Of a stretch of DNA of 64,000 nt, positions 54,490 through 62,479 are shown in pieces; positions within the stretch are counted from its first letter, which is position 1, and each line of letters opens with the position of its first letter. A program made the position numbers and the translations under genes. The notes under the pieces are model-generated. The model made no database searches and was not told the origin of the DNA. It worked only from the letters and a program-made list of their open reading frames with translations. This stretch comes from Pelagibacteraceae bacterium AG-325-J13 (lineage in GTDB: Bacteria; Pseudomonadota; Alphaproteobacteria; Pelagibacterales; Pelagibacteraceae): assembly GCA_003282835.1 (NCBI GenBank), contig QBYL01000001.1:248001-312000 (forward strand), in the 5' to 3' direction.

Positions 54490-55377
54490 ATGATTAGAAT
54501 TTTTATTACATGCTTAATTGCATTATCTCTTGGTGTAAATGCTTACGCTGATGTTAAAAGCTCAGCACTTGAAAAAGTTTCATCAAAAGTATCATCAACC
54601 GTATCTAATTTAATACCTGGAGAAGGGCTAACAGAAGTTGATATTAGTTACAGAGAAAATTTAGACAATAATTTTGAAATTAATATTTTGGGGGTTCGAG
54701 ATATTTTATCAGGAGAAAATTCAAATCTATTTACCCAATTTAGTTTGCATAACCAAGAAATCAATAACAATGATAGAATAATAGGTAATTTAGGTTTTGG
54801 TTATAGATTTTTGAACTCTGATCAATCTATGATGTTTGGAGTAAATACTTTTTATGATCAGGATTTTTTTGAGGACCATAAAAGAGTTGGTTTTGGTTTA
54901 GAAGCTAAAGCTTCTATGTTAAATTTTAATTATAATCAGTACCAAAAAGCGACTAATCAAAAAATAATTAACGCAACAGCTGAACAAATTTTAAGTGGCA
55001 ATGATTACAATATTAACTCACAAATTCCTTATATGCCATGGACGACATTTAACTTTCAAGGATATAGACATGAAAATGAAAAAGCTGCTCAAGATACAAA
55101 GGGTAATATATATTCTTTAGAGATGGCGTTAACTCCTTCATTACAACTTGATATTTTATTAGATGACTCTAGTCTTGGAGGAGTTGAAGATGAATATACT
55201 ACAAGATTAACTTTTACTCATCCACCAAGAAATAATAAGCCAAGTTTGTCAGACGGCGCTATCGATGAAGTAGCTTTTGTTAAACAGAACATGAAAGATA
55301 AATTAAAAGAAAAAGTAAGAAGAAATAATAATTTAGCAGTAGAAATTCAAGGATCGATTATAGTAACTAGTAAATAA
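54490..55377 (+). CDS. Inverse-autotransporter-type beta-barrel outer membrane protein
   Basis: This 295-aa protein resembles the inverse autotransporter beta-domain of intimin/invasin. Diagnostic segments are TQFSLHNQEINNNDRIIGNL, GFGYRFLNSDQSMMFGVNTF, YDQDFFEDHKRVGFGLEAKA and GYRHENEK, which follow the family's strand pattern. A signal peptide ends near NAYA. Unlike adhesins, no passenger domain follows the barrel: the protein stops after about 60 charged residues. The ATG at 54490 is chosen over a TTG at 54439 because it gives a clean signal peptide. The next gene, 2 bp later, encodes an exported protein that may be its partner. Confidence 0.8.
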   Translation: MIRIFITCLIALSLGVNAYADVKSSALEKVSSKVSSTVSNLIPGEGLTEVDISYRENLDNNFEINILGVRDILSGENSNLFTQFSLHNQEINNNDRIIGNLGFGYRFLNSDQSMMFGVNTFYDQDFFEDHKRVGFGLEAKASMLNFNYNQYQKATNQKIINATAEQILSGNDYNINSQIPYMPWTTFNFQGYRHENEKAAQDTKGNIYSLEMALTPSLQLDILLDDSSLGGVEDEYTTRLTFTHPPRNNKPSLSDGAIDEVAFVKQNMKDKLKEKVRRNNNLAVEIQGSIIVTSK

Positions 55378-55379
55378 TT

Positions 55380-56108
55380 ATGAATATATTTAAGATTTTA
55401 ATAATATTGTTTTTAACAACTTTTTTATCAAGTAAAGCTTTTGCCGCGAAAGGTGAGGCTACGGTTTACAAAGTAACAATTACAAAGATTGAAATGTGTG
55501 ACTCTACTAGTACTGCTAGCTCTTGTAACGGAGCGGCAACGGTTTTTTCTGGTAACTCAGGGCCAATCGATATTGCATCTACGACAGCTGGAGAATCAGC
55601 AGCAGGACTTGGAAATTTGAGTGGGGCTAAAATAGGAGAAACTTATTCTTATGTGCAAGTCACTATGAAAAGAGCAATGACAGTCAAAGGATCAGCTAAA
55701 GATGGGGCAGGAACTACATGTGTTACCGCAGAAGATGGAACAAATGCCCTTGCAGCTGAAGGTGCTGCTAGTTCAGCAACCCCCGCAGAAGTAACTCTTT
55801 TCGCAGCATTCGTTGGAGATGCAAGTGATGGACTACCATTAAACATGAATTCAGTTGATGATGCTACCGGAGCAGGTCCAGACCCAGCAGGAACAATTGC
55901 TAATGAACATGATTTTTTTCAATACAGAAATGAATTAACCGCACCAATTACTCTTAGAGCAGGAAGTTTGCCAAGTGTCAAAATTGCTTTTGGAACTTCA
56001 CAAGCTGTTGAAGCGGTAGGTAACATGGGTAACTGCACTCAAAACATAGCTGCACAAGTAGGTTTTATAGCTGCAGAACCAGATATTACTATTACAATAA
56101 CTAACTAA
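55380..56108 (+). CDS. Ala/Gly/Thr-rich exported protein, unknown function
   Basis: This 242-aa protein has a signal peptide (FKILIILFLTTFLSSKAFA) and a mature part rich in Ala, Gly, Thr, Ser and Asp, unlike the Lys/Ile/Asn-rich neighbours. Four cysteines (MCDST, SSCNG, TTCVT, GNCTQ) could pair. The start AKGEATVYKVTITKIEMCDS and end EPDITITITN are beta-strand-like. I know no family. It lies 2 bp after the inverse-autotransporter-type barrel, so the two are probably coexpressed, and it may be a surface or periplasmic partner displayed or secreted with it. Its coding region is visibly richer in G+C than the flanking genes. Confidence 0.7.
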   Translation: MNIFKILIILFLTTFLSSKAFAAKGEATVYKVTITKIEMCDSTSTASSCNGAATVFSGNSGPIDIASTTAGESAAGLGNLSGAKIGETYSYVQVTMKRAMTVKGSAKDGAGTTCVTAEDGTNALAAEGAASSATPAEVTLFAAFVGDASDGLPLNMNSVDDATGAGPDPAGTIANEHDFFQYRNELTAPITLRAGSLPSVKIAFGTSQAVEAVGNMGNCTQNIAAQVGFIAAEPDITITITN

Positions 56109-56175
56109 AATACAACGAGTCCTATTTTTAAGTTTTTTGAATTCAGTATAGAAATATATTATGATAAGTTAATTT

Positions 56176-56232
56176 ATGGAACCAATACTACTTGTATTTA
56201 TAACTTTGTGGATAGCTGGAACAATAGAATAA
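56176..56232 (+). CDS. Possible 18-aa hydrophobic peptide
   Basis: An ATG-started frame encodes MEPILLVFITLWIAGTIE, one short membrane-like helix with acidic ends. It ends 4 bp before the csiD ATG. There is no convincing ribosome site and it is very short, so it may be chance, but it fills an otherwise blank gap before csiD. Confidence 0.25.
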   Translation: MEPILLVFITLWIAGTIE

Positions 56233-56236
56233 AAAA

Positions 56237-57133
56237 ATGAGTTTTTCAGTAACGGATCATCAAAACTCAAAGAGAGTGCGAGTTATCAAATTTAAAGAAA
56301 GCGATCTAGATAGGTTAGTTTTTCCATTCAAAAAACACACAATAATATCTCTGGAGTACAAACCTTTTTCAAGATTTAGTTTAGCTAAAAGCCTAGATGA
56401 AGTATTTAACAATAGTCTTAGCAAAGAATTAACTAAAATACTTAACGATCGTCAAACTGGAACAGTAGTTGTAGAACCTGAGATGAATAATAAAAAATTT
56501 GATAAAGACTTCTTAGTTAAGCTTTCTACTGGACTTGCTTATTTGGTGGGTAATCCTAATTTCGACTCAATGACAGGAAAATATTATGCAAGATTTTACG
56601 TTAAACATCAGGATAGTAGCGATTCTTATTTAAGGAAAGCTTACACAAATTTAGATCTTCATACTGATGGCACTTATGTAAAAGAAAAAACAGACTGGTT
56701 AATCATGACCAAAATGGAAGAGCAGGGAGTTTCTGGTGGTGAAAGCGTTATTCTACATTTAGATGACTGGGAACATTTAGAAGAATTAAGTAACAACCCT
56801 GTAGGACAACAAAATTTTACCTGGGGATCGCCAAAAAGCAAAAACATTGAATACAAAGTTGAACACCCTGTATTTAGAAAAGATAAGAACGGTAAACCTA
56901 TAATTTCTTATATAGATCAATTCCCAGAGCCAAAAAATATGGAGCAAGGATTATTTTTGCAAAGACTTTCAGATTGTCTGGAAGAAAGTAAAAATAAAAT
57001 CGAATTTCCTTTACCAGTTGGGTCAACTATATTTTCTAATAATTATTTTTGGCTTCATGGAAGAAAGCCATTTAATGAAAACACCAATTTGAGCAGAGAA
57101 TTGCTTAGAATCAGAGGAACTTTTTTCAATTAA
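56237..57133 (+). CDS. glaH: Glutarate 2-hydroxylase, CsiD/GlaH family
   Basis: GlaH (CsiD) is an Fe(II)/2-oxoglutarate dioxygenase that turns glutarate into L-2-hydroxyglutarate, releasing succinate and CO2. The 298-aa protein matches the family throughout: YYARFYVKHQDSSDSYLRKA, ESVILHLDDWEHLEEL and PIISYIDQFPEPKNMEQGLF. The iron triad is His142 and Asp144 (LHTDGTY) and His274 (FWLHGRKPF), with the 2-oxoglutarate-binding Arg in RELLRIRG. It stands just before the tctCBA transporter genes on the same strand. The usual partner LhgO (L-2-hydroxyglutarate oxidase) and gab genes are not in the window. Confidence 0.93.
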   Translation: MSFSVTDHQNSKRVRVIKFKESDLDRLVFPFKKHTIISLEYKPFSRFSLAKSLDEVFNNSLSKELTKILNDRQTGTVVVEPEMNNKKFDKDFLVKLSTGLAYLVGNPNFDSMTGKYYARFYVKHQDSSDSYLRKAYTNLDLHTDGTYVKEKTDWLIMTKMEEQGVSGGESVILHLDDWEHLEELSNNPVGQQNFTWGSPKSKNIEYKVEHPVFRKDKNGKPIISYIDQFPEPKNMEQGLFLQRLSDCLEESKNKIEFPLPVGSTIFSNNYFWLHGRKPFNENTNLSRELLRIRGTFFN

Positions 57134-57139
57134 GACTAG

Positions 57140-57168
57140 TTGACTCTGCTCTCCCATTCATTTTTAAT
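57140..57168 (+). promoter_or_regulatory. Putative tctC promoter
   Basis: TTGACT (57140-57145) and TTTAAT (57163-57168) are separated by 17 bases and lie 38-66 bases before the tctC ATG. Both hexamers match consensus at five of six positions. The resulting leader of about 30 bases contains the TTAATTAATTAATTAAC element. Confidence 0.5.
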
Positions 57169-57175
57169 ATCACCT

Positions 57176-57192
57176 TTAATTAATTAATTAAC
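57176..57192 (+). promoter_or_regulatory. TTAATTAATTAATTAAC leader element of tctC
   Basis: The same 17 bases precede livK at 46621-46637. Here they are followed by AGAGG, the ribosome site, 13 bases before the ATG. The element is self-complementary and could fold into a weak hairpin at the transcript 5' end. Chance identity is possible in A+T-rich DNA, but position and gene class agree. Confidence 0.4.
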
Positions 57193-57205
57193 AGAGGAAA
57201 ATAAT

Positions 57206-58186
57206 ATGTTTAATAATTTGAAAAAATTAATTAGCTTAGTTTTTGCTACTGTTCTTTTAACTTCAATCTCATCAACTAGTTTTGCAATCGATAAGTTACA
57301 CTTCATTATCGGTGGTGGTGCTGGTGGTGGTTGGGATGGAACTGCTAGAGGAACTGGAGAGGCTTTAACAAAAGCTGGTTTTCTAAAAAGTGCTTCATTT
57401 GAAAATATGTCAGGTGGTGGTGGAGGAAAAGCTCTATCTTACATAATTAATTCTAAGCCAGAGGGAACTGTATTAGTTCAATCAACACCTCTAGTATTAA
57501 GATCAATCACAAGACACAAAGGCTACGTAGCTGGATCAGGTGTTTTATCTTATAAAGATGTTAAGCCAATCGCTGGTGTAATTGGTGACTACGGTGCAAT
57601 CGCAGTTGCTAAAAACTCACCGTATAAAAACTTCAAAGATGTAGTAGATGCTTATAAAGCAAATCCTAAGTCAATTAAAATGGCTGGTGGTTCTGTAAGA
57701 GGAAGCATGGACCATTTAATTGGCGCACTTGCATTTCAAGAAGCTGGCGCAAACCCCAACAAAGTAGTGTACGTACCTTACGATGCTGGTGGTAAAGCTT
57801 TAGCTGGACTTTTATCAGGAGAAACTCAAATTCTTTCAACTGGTTTGGGAGAAGTAATGGGTGCTAGAGACCAAGTAAGAATTATTGGAATTACGGCTCC
57901 TAAAAGAGTAGGTGATGCTCCAGAAGTTCCAACTTTAAAAGAACAAGGATACGATGTTCAGTTTGTTAACTGGAGAGGTTTCTTTGCACCTAAGAGCATG
58001 AGTTCAGGAGACGTTAAGAAGATTGCTAAAATGTTAGGTGATGTTCAAAAAACTCCAGAATGGGAGACAGTTAGAAAAAGAAATGCTTGGGTAAATATTT
58101 ATAATCCAGGTAAAAAATTCGACAGTTTCTTAAAAACTCAAACAAAAGAAATGACAAAGTTAATGAAAAAACTAGGCGTTATCTAG
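57206..58186 (+). CDS. tctC: Tripartite tricarboxylate transporter binding protein TctC
   Basis: This 326-aa periplasmic receptor has a signal peptide (residues 1-27, ending TSFA) and the TctC/BugE fold: KLHFIIGGGAGGGWDGTARG (binding loop 1), ENMSGGGGGKALSYI, VAKNSPYKNFKDVVDAYKAN and VPYDAGGKALAGLLSG. The family binds di- and tricarboxylates such as citrate, and others. The neighbouring glutarate hydroxylase suggests glutarate or another C5 dicarboxylate as ligand; this is inference. It has its own promoter and leader element, and a strong hairpin follows before tctB. Confidence 0.93.
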   Translation: MFNNLKKLISLVFATVLLTSISSTSFAIDKLHFIIGGGAGGGWDGTARGTGEALTKAGFLKSASFENMSGGGGGKALSYIINSKPEGTVLVQSTPLVLRSITRHKGYVAGSGVLSYKDVKPIAGVIGDYGAIAVAKNSPYKNFKDVVDAYKANPKSIKMAGGSVRGSMDHLIGALAFQEAGANPNKVVYVPYDAGGKALAGLLSGETQILSTGLGEVMGARDQVRIIGITAPKRVGDAPEVPTLKEQGYDVQFVNWRGFFAPKSMSSGDVKKIAKMLGDVQKTPEWETVRKRNAWVNIYNPGKKFDSFLKTQTKEMTKLMKKLGVI

Positions 58187-58197
58187 TTTAATCTATT

Positions 58198-58246
58198 GGA
58201 AGAGCAGTGAAAATTAATTCAGTAAAAATAATCTCACTGCTCTTCT
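58198..58246 (+). terminator. 12-bp hairpin over the tctB ribosome site and start
   Basis: GAAGAGCAGTGA (58199-58210) pairs perfectly with TCACTGCTCTTC (58234-58245), with one extra G-U pair outside and a 23-base loop. It is followed by TTTGTTTT. The 5' arm contains the tctB ribosome site (GGAAGAG) and GTG start, so the hairpin can stop transcription and hide the start. It lies at the receptor/permease junction, where livK also has a terminator. Confidence 0.65.
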
Positions 58247-58677
58247 TTGTTTTATCTACATTTTATTTATATACAGCTCATCAAATACAAGTATTTTCTT
58301 TCGATGAGAATGCCCCGTTTAATGCAAAAACCTTCCCTATTTACTTAGGTTATGCAGGAATGTTTTTTTCTGGCTTAAAATTAGTTTTACCAGATCAAAA
58401 ACCTGTAGAGGTTGACGCTAAGTATCTTGAATTTAAAAAAACAATTCTTTTAGTCTTAGCAGTAATTTTTTATGGAATTACTATTCTAAAAGTTGGTTTC
58501 TTTTTATCTACTTCATTATTTCTAGTTTTTTCTTATTACTTTTTAGGCGAAAGAAGATGGAAATTAATTTTGATTTTTTCTTTTCCTTTCGTAGCAATAT
58601 TTATGTATTTACTTCATAGCGTATTGCAAGTTTACCTTAGAGATCCATTACTAAAATACATAGGAATTATGGGATGA
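58207..58677 (+). CDS. tctB: Tripartite tricarboxylate transporter small membrane subunit TctB
   Basis: This 156-aa protein has four membrane helices in the TctB pattern (ISLLFFVLSTFYLYTAHQIQ at the start; a central FKKTILLVLAVIFYGITILK). TctB is the small subunit of the symporter and is poorly conserved in sequence, so position between tctC and tctA is the main support. The start is GTG within a 12-bp hairpin that also covers the ribosome site. It overlaps tctA by 4 bp. Confidence 0.88.
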   Translation: MKINSVKIISLLFFVLSTFYLYTAHQIQVFSFDENAPFNAKTFPIYLGYAGMFFSGLKLVLPDQKPVEVDAKYLEFKKTILLVLAVIFYGITILKVGFFLSTSLFLVFSYYFLGERRWKLILIFSFPFVAIFMYLLHSVLQVYLRDPLLKYIGIMG

Positions 58678-60182
58678 TAGAAGGAATTTTAATTGGAATT
58701 AAAACTGCTTTATCTTTTCAAAACCTACTAATGGTAATGATTGGTTGTTTTGCAGGAACTATTATTGGAATGCTTCCAGGTTTAGGCCCAATGACGGCGA
58801 TAGCACTCATGATACCAATTACTTATGGTTTTGATCCAGCTACAGGTTTAATTTTAATGGCAGGTGTTTATTATGGAGCAGTCTTTGGTGGATCAACTTC
58901 ATCAATTTTAATAAATGCTCCTGGTGTTCCCGGAACAGTCGCAACTTCATTTGATGGTTATCCTATGGCTCAACAAGGTAAAGCTGGTAAAGCTTTAGCT
59001 ATAGCAGCTTACAGTTCTTTTGCAGGAGGTACTATTGCAGCAATATTTTTATTAATTGCTGCTCCAAGTTTATCTAAAGTAAGTTTATCTTTTAGATCTC
59101 CAGACTATTTTGGTTTGATGATTTTGGGTTTAACTGCAGTTGCTGCGTTCTCATCTAAAGGGAACTTTTTAAAAGCCATGATGATGTGTGTATTTGGTTT
59201 GATGTTAGCATCTGTAGGGCAAGACACTTTATCAGATATCCCAAGATTTACTTTTAATACTATGAATTTATCAGATGGTATTAGTTTCGTTTTAGTTGTG
59301 ATGGCCACTTTTGCCATGAGTGAAGCTTTAACAATTATTCTTAAAGGAAATGATCCTACAAAAGCAGCAAAACAAATTTCTTTAACAGAACTAGGCTCCA
59401 TAAAACTTAATACTGATGAGACTAAAAAAATGGCTAAAACAATTCCAAGATCTTCAATTCTAGGATTTATTGTAGGAGTTTTGCCTGGTGCTGGAGCCAC
59501 AATCGCATCTTTTTTGGCTTATGGAATGGAAAGAAATTTTGTTGATGAGGAAGAAAAACAAAAATTTGGAAAAGGTAGTGTTCAAGGACTTTCAGCTCCA
59601 GAGACTGCTAATAATGCAGCATGTTCAGGAGCTTTTGTGCCTTTACTAACTTTAGGGATACCAGGAAGTGGAACTACAGCTGTTATGCTGGGAGCTTTAT
59701 TAGGATTTGGTATTCAACCTGGCCCAAGACTCTATGAAACTAATCCTGAAATTTTTTGGTCCGTAATTATGTCGATGTATATTGGAATGGTAGTGCTGCT
59801 TATTCTTAACTTGCCATTAATTCCTTACATAGCAAGAATTCTAGCAGTTCCTAGAACTTTTTTAATACCAATGATTTTATTTTTTTCAGTTACAGGAATT
59901 TATTTAATGTCTTTTAACAATTTTGATATCTTTTTAATGATCGGAATCGCTGTAGTTGCAACTATTCTAAGACTTTATGATTTTCCTATGCCACCCTTAA
60001 TTTTAGCTTTTGTTCTTGGAGGATTAATGGAGGAAAACTTAAGAAGGTCACTTCTAATAAGTGATGGCTCTTGGACATTTCTTTGGGATAGACCTTTAAC
60101 TCTTTGTATAATGATAACTATCTTTTTAATTGTTGTTTGGCAAATATATAATAGTTATTTGAAAAAGAAAAAAACTTTATAA
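58674..60182 (+). CDS. tctA: Tripartite tricarboxylate transporter large membrane subunit TctA
   Basis: This 502-aa protein is the main transport subunit, with about twelve helices. The hallmark repeats are present: GMLPGLGPMTAIALMIPITYG (near residue 35) and GVLPGAGATIASFLAYGMER (near 270), with GAVFGGSTSSILINAPGVPG and LTLGIPGSGTTAVMLGALLG between and after. It couples ion flux to uptake of the TctC ligand. It overlaps tctB by 4 bp, and its 3' end overlaps the convergent DoxX gene by 6 bp. Confidence 0.95.
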   Translation: MIEGILIGIKTALSFQNLLMVMIGCFAGTIIGMLPGLGPMTAIALMIPITYGFDPATGLILMAGVYYGAVFGGSTSSILINAPGVPGTVATSFDGYPMAQQGKAGKALAIAAYSSFAGGTIAAIFLLIAAPSLSKVSLSFRSPDYFGLMILGLTAVAAFSSKGNFLKAMMMCVFGLMLASVGQDTLSDIPRFTFNTMNLSDGISFVLVVMATFAMSEALTIILKGNDPTKAAKQISLTELGSIKLNTDETKKMAKTIPRSSILGFIVGVLPGAGATIASFLAYGMERNFVDEEEKQKFGKGSVQGLSAPETANNAACSGAFVPLLTLGIPGSGTTAVMLGALLGFGIQPGPRLYETNPEIFWSVIMSMYIGMVVLLILNLPLIPYIARILAVPRTFLIPMILFFSVTGIYLMSFNNFDIFLMIGIAVVATILRLYDFPMPPLILAFVLGGLMEENLRRSLLISDGSWTFLWDRPLTLCIMITIFLIVVWQIYNSYLKKKKTL

Positions 60183-60563
60183 TCTTACGTATTTCTTTTT
60201 ACGATCCATTGAAAATTCTTTTGGTCCATGTAAAGCAATTAATAAGAAGCCACCAGCTAAGCCAAAGTTTTTTAATAAAGCTACTATTTGCATTTGGTTT
60301 GAAAAATCAAAATGAAAGATAAGCGCTGTTGCAATACAAAATACTGCTAATAGAATTGTAGCAATTTGAGTCTTATATCCAATAATTACTAGTATAGGCA
60401 ATACGATCTCGAAAACTATAGTTGGCCATAACAAAAGACCTGGAATTCCAAATCCCTCCATGAAATTTACAGTACTTTCGTAATTCATAATTTTGTTATA
60501 TCCAGAAACTAAAAAAACTGAGGAAATAAATATCCTAGCTAGTAAGTCGATAAAATGAGTCAT
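60177..60563 (-). CDS. DoxX-family membrane protein
   Basis: This 128-aa protein has four helices in the DoxX pattern: DLLARIFISSVFLVSGYNKI at the start, NFMEGFGIPGLLLWPTIVFEI and NFGLAGGFLLIALHGP near the end. DoxX proteins have been linked to quinone or thiosulphate metabolism and redox homeostasis, but most are uncharacterised. It stands as a single minus-strand gene between tctA and the AbrB-family gene, with 51 bp between it and the latter. Confidence 0.88.
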   Translation of the reverse strand: MTHFIDLLARIFISSVFLVSGYNKIMNYESTVNFMEGFGIPGLLLWPTIVFEIVLPILVIIGYKTQIATILLAVFCIATALIFHFDFSNQMQIVALLKNFGLAGGFLLIALHGPKEFSMDRKKKYVRL

Positions 60564-60614
60564 GCTTAATTAAAACTTATTGGTAAGCGAGAGTCAAAAA
60601 ATAGAATGATTAAA

Positions 60615-61691
60615 TTAGGTCCTTTTTATTATTTTCAATATAAATGGCACAATAAACAGTATCATTAAAAGCCTTATGATATGATGAAAAGATACAAATT
60701 CTGGATCTAAATCAAAAAAAATCGCAATTACGGCTACTTCGTAAATTCCTCCAGGACAATAAGAGAGAAGCAGAGTGAAGAAATTTTTATCAATTACTAA
60801 GCTCGCGATCAATGCAGCGCATACCCCCAAAATCACTAATAACAAGGTAGCAACAAAACTATGCAAAGCATTTCTAGCAATTTCACCAAAAGTTTTGTTG
60901 GCAAATCTGCACCCAACTGATGCACCTAAAATTAACAAACAGTAATCAATTATATTCGAAGGCAATTTATATGTAGCCAACTCACTTATTTGCAATAATC
61001 CACTAGCAACTAATGTGCCAGATAATAATGCGGCTGGAATTCTAATTTTATCAAACATCAAAATTAAAATTATAGATGAAGTCAACAATATAATTAGATT
61101 TAAAAAATTTTGATCAATTATTTTTTCTTCTACATTTTTTATCACATCATGATCATAAAAACTATTAACTATAAACGGGAAAACAGTAATGATGATTATT
61201 AATCTTATTAGATGTGAAGTAGCGACTTGACTTAAATCAGTTTTTTTTTCATCTTCAGCTAAGATCATCAATGGACCTAAAGCACCCGGCGCAGCTGAAA
61301 AGATAGAAGTTTTTGTTTCATATCTTGAAAATTTCTGGAGATATTTTGAAACGATTAAAACACTTAAAATTATGTAGATTAACATTATCAAAGATGTCAT
61401 CGCCCATTGGTGAATCTGAGCAAATAAACTTTTATCAATATAATTACCAATATAAAGACCAAGTAGAATTAATGTAAAAGAAAGCATTAATTTTGGCATT
61501 TTTGTTTTTAACCCTGTTAGTGTTGCCAACGAAGTGATCACCATTGGACCTAAAAACCAAGCTAAAGGAATTTTTAAGAATTCAGCTACGATTGCAGCAG
61601 GAATAGATATTATTATTACTAATGCGAAGCTTTTAGAAAATATTTGTTTAAAATTTTCTTTATTAAAAGGTATAGCTTGGTTATTCTGCAT
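60615..61691 (-). CDS. AbrB-family membrane protein (AbrB_dup)
   Basis: This 358-aa protein has about ten helices in two homologous halves, as in the AbrB_dup (ammonia monooxygenase-like) membrane family: PLAWFLGPMVITSLATLTGL and SAAPGALGPLMILAEDEK in the first half, and RIPAALLSGTLVASGLLQ and YCPGGIYEVAVIAIFFDLDP in the second. The name comes from an E. coli gene and does not imply DNA binding. It is likely a transporter with unknown substrate. It starts 5 bp from the divergent proC-like gene. Confidence 0.85.
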   Translation of the reverse strand: MQNNQAIPFNKENFKQIFSKSFALVIIISIPAAIVAEFLKIPLAWFLGPMVITSLATLTGLKTKMPKLMLSFTLILLGLYIGNYIDKSLFAQIHQWAMTSLIMLIYIILSVLIVSKYLQKFSRYETKTSIFSAAPGALGPLMILAEDEKKTDLSQVATSHLIRLIIIITVFPFIVNSFYDHDVIKNVEEKIIDQNFLNLIILLTSSIILILMFDKIRIPAALLSGTLVASGLLQISELATYKLPSNIIDYCLLILGASVGCRFANKTFGEIARNALHSFVATLLLVILGVCAALIASLVIDKNFFTLLLSYCPGGIYEVAVIAIFFDLDPEFVSFHHIIRLLMILFIVPFILKIIKRT

Positions 61692-61696
61692 AATTC

Positions 61697-62455
61697 ATGA
61701 TTTTAGGATTTCTAGGAACCGGTCATATTACCACTTCTGTTATAGAGGGTATTTTTAAATCTAAGCTTAAATTTAAAAAAATTTATATTTCTCCTCGCAA
61801 CAATATGATAGCAAAAAAATTAAGCAAAAGATTTAAAAAAGTTTATATATCGAAAAACAATCAACAATTGATAGACAACTCAGACTGGGTTTTTTTAGCG
61901 ATAACACCTCAGGTAGCGAATAAGATTTTAAAATTACTCAAATTTAAAAAAAGAAAAAAAATAATTAGTTTTATTTCAACTTTTAAAATAAAAGACTTAA
62001 AATTTATCACTAAAAATAAGAATATAACTAGAGTTATACCGTTGCCATTTATAGGTATGAAAAAAGGCCCAGTTATCATTTCACCAAAAGACAGAAGTGC
62101 AAAAAGTTTTTTTAAACATTTGGGTAAAGTTATTGAAATAAAAAGTGAGAAACTCTCAAAAGGTTTTTGGACGACTTCTTCTTTTATGGCGTCATTTTAC
62201 AATTTAATTTTTGTTACGAGTAGTTGGCTTATTTCTAAGGGTATTAAACAAAAAGAAGCAGATCAATATGTTAAAGAACTTTTTTTAGCTTTATCAGAAG
62301 ACGCAGTTCAGAAAAAAAATATTAATTTAAAACGACTTGTTTCAGAGTCACAAACTCCGGGGGGCACTAATGCATCGGTTCTTAAAAATTTAAAAAAGAA
62401 TAAATTTTACAAAATACAAATAAAAGTTTTAAATGAAATATTCAAAAAATTTTAA
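61697..62455 (+). CDS. proC: Pyrroline-5-carboxylate reductase-like protein
   Basis: ProC reduces pyrroline-5-carboxylate to proline with NAD(P)H. The 252-aa protein has the Rossmann motif GFLGTGHITTSVIEGI and the C-terminal catalytic region VSESQTPGGTNASVLKNLKK, equivalent to the V-x-SPGGTT signature but with QTPGGTN. The middle is Lys-rich, poorly conserved, and lacks several usual residues, so it could be a divergent ProC paralogue rather than the housekeeping enzyme. It is divergent from the AbrB-family gene and 24 bp ahead of csaA. Confidence 0.78.
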   Translation: MILGFLGTGHITTSVIEGIFKSKLKFKKIYISPRNNMIAKKLSKRFKKVYISKNNQQLIDNSDWVFLAITPQVANKILKLLKFKKRKKIISFISTFKIKDLKFITKNKNITRVIPLPFIGMKKGPVIISPKDRSAKSFFKHLGKVIEIKSEKLSKGFWTTSSFMASFYNLIFVTSSWLISKGIKQKEADQYVKELFLALSEDAVQKKNINLKRLVSESQTPGGTNASVLKNLKKNKFYKIQIKVLNEIFKKF

Positions 62456-62479
62456 AAGATTATGAATGGAGGTAATTAA

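Noticed and set aside
59105-59500. 131-aa minus-strand frame inside tctA
   Set aside because: Antisense to conserved TctA motifs; no independent start signal.
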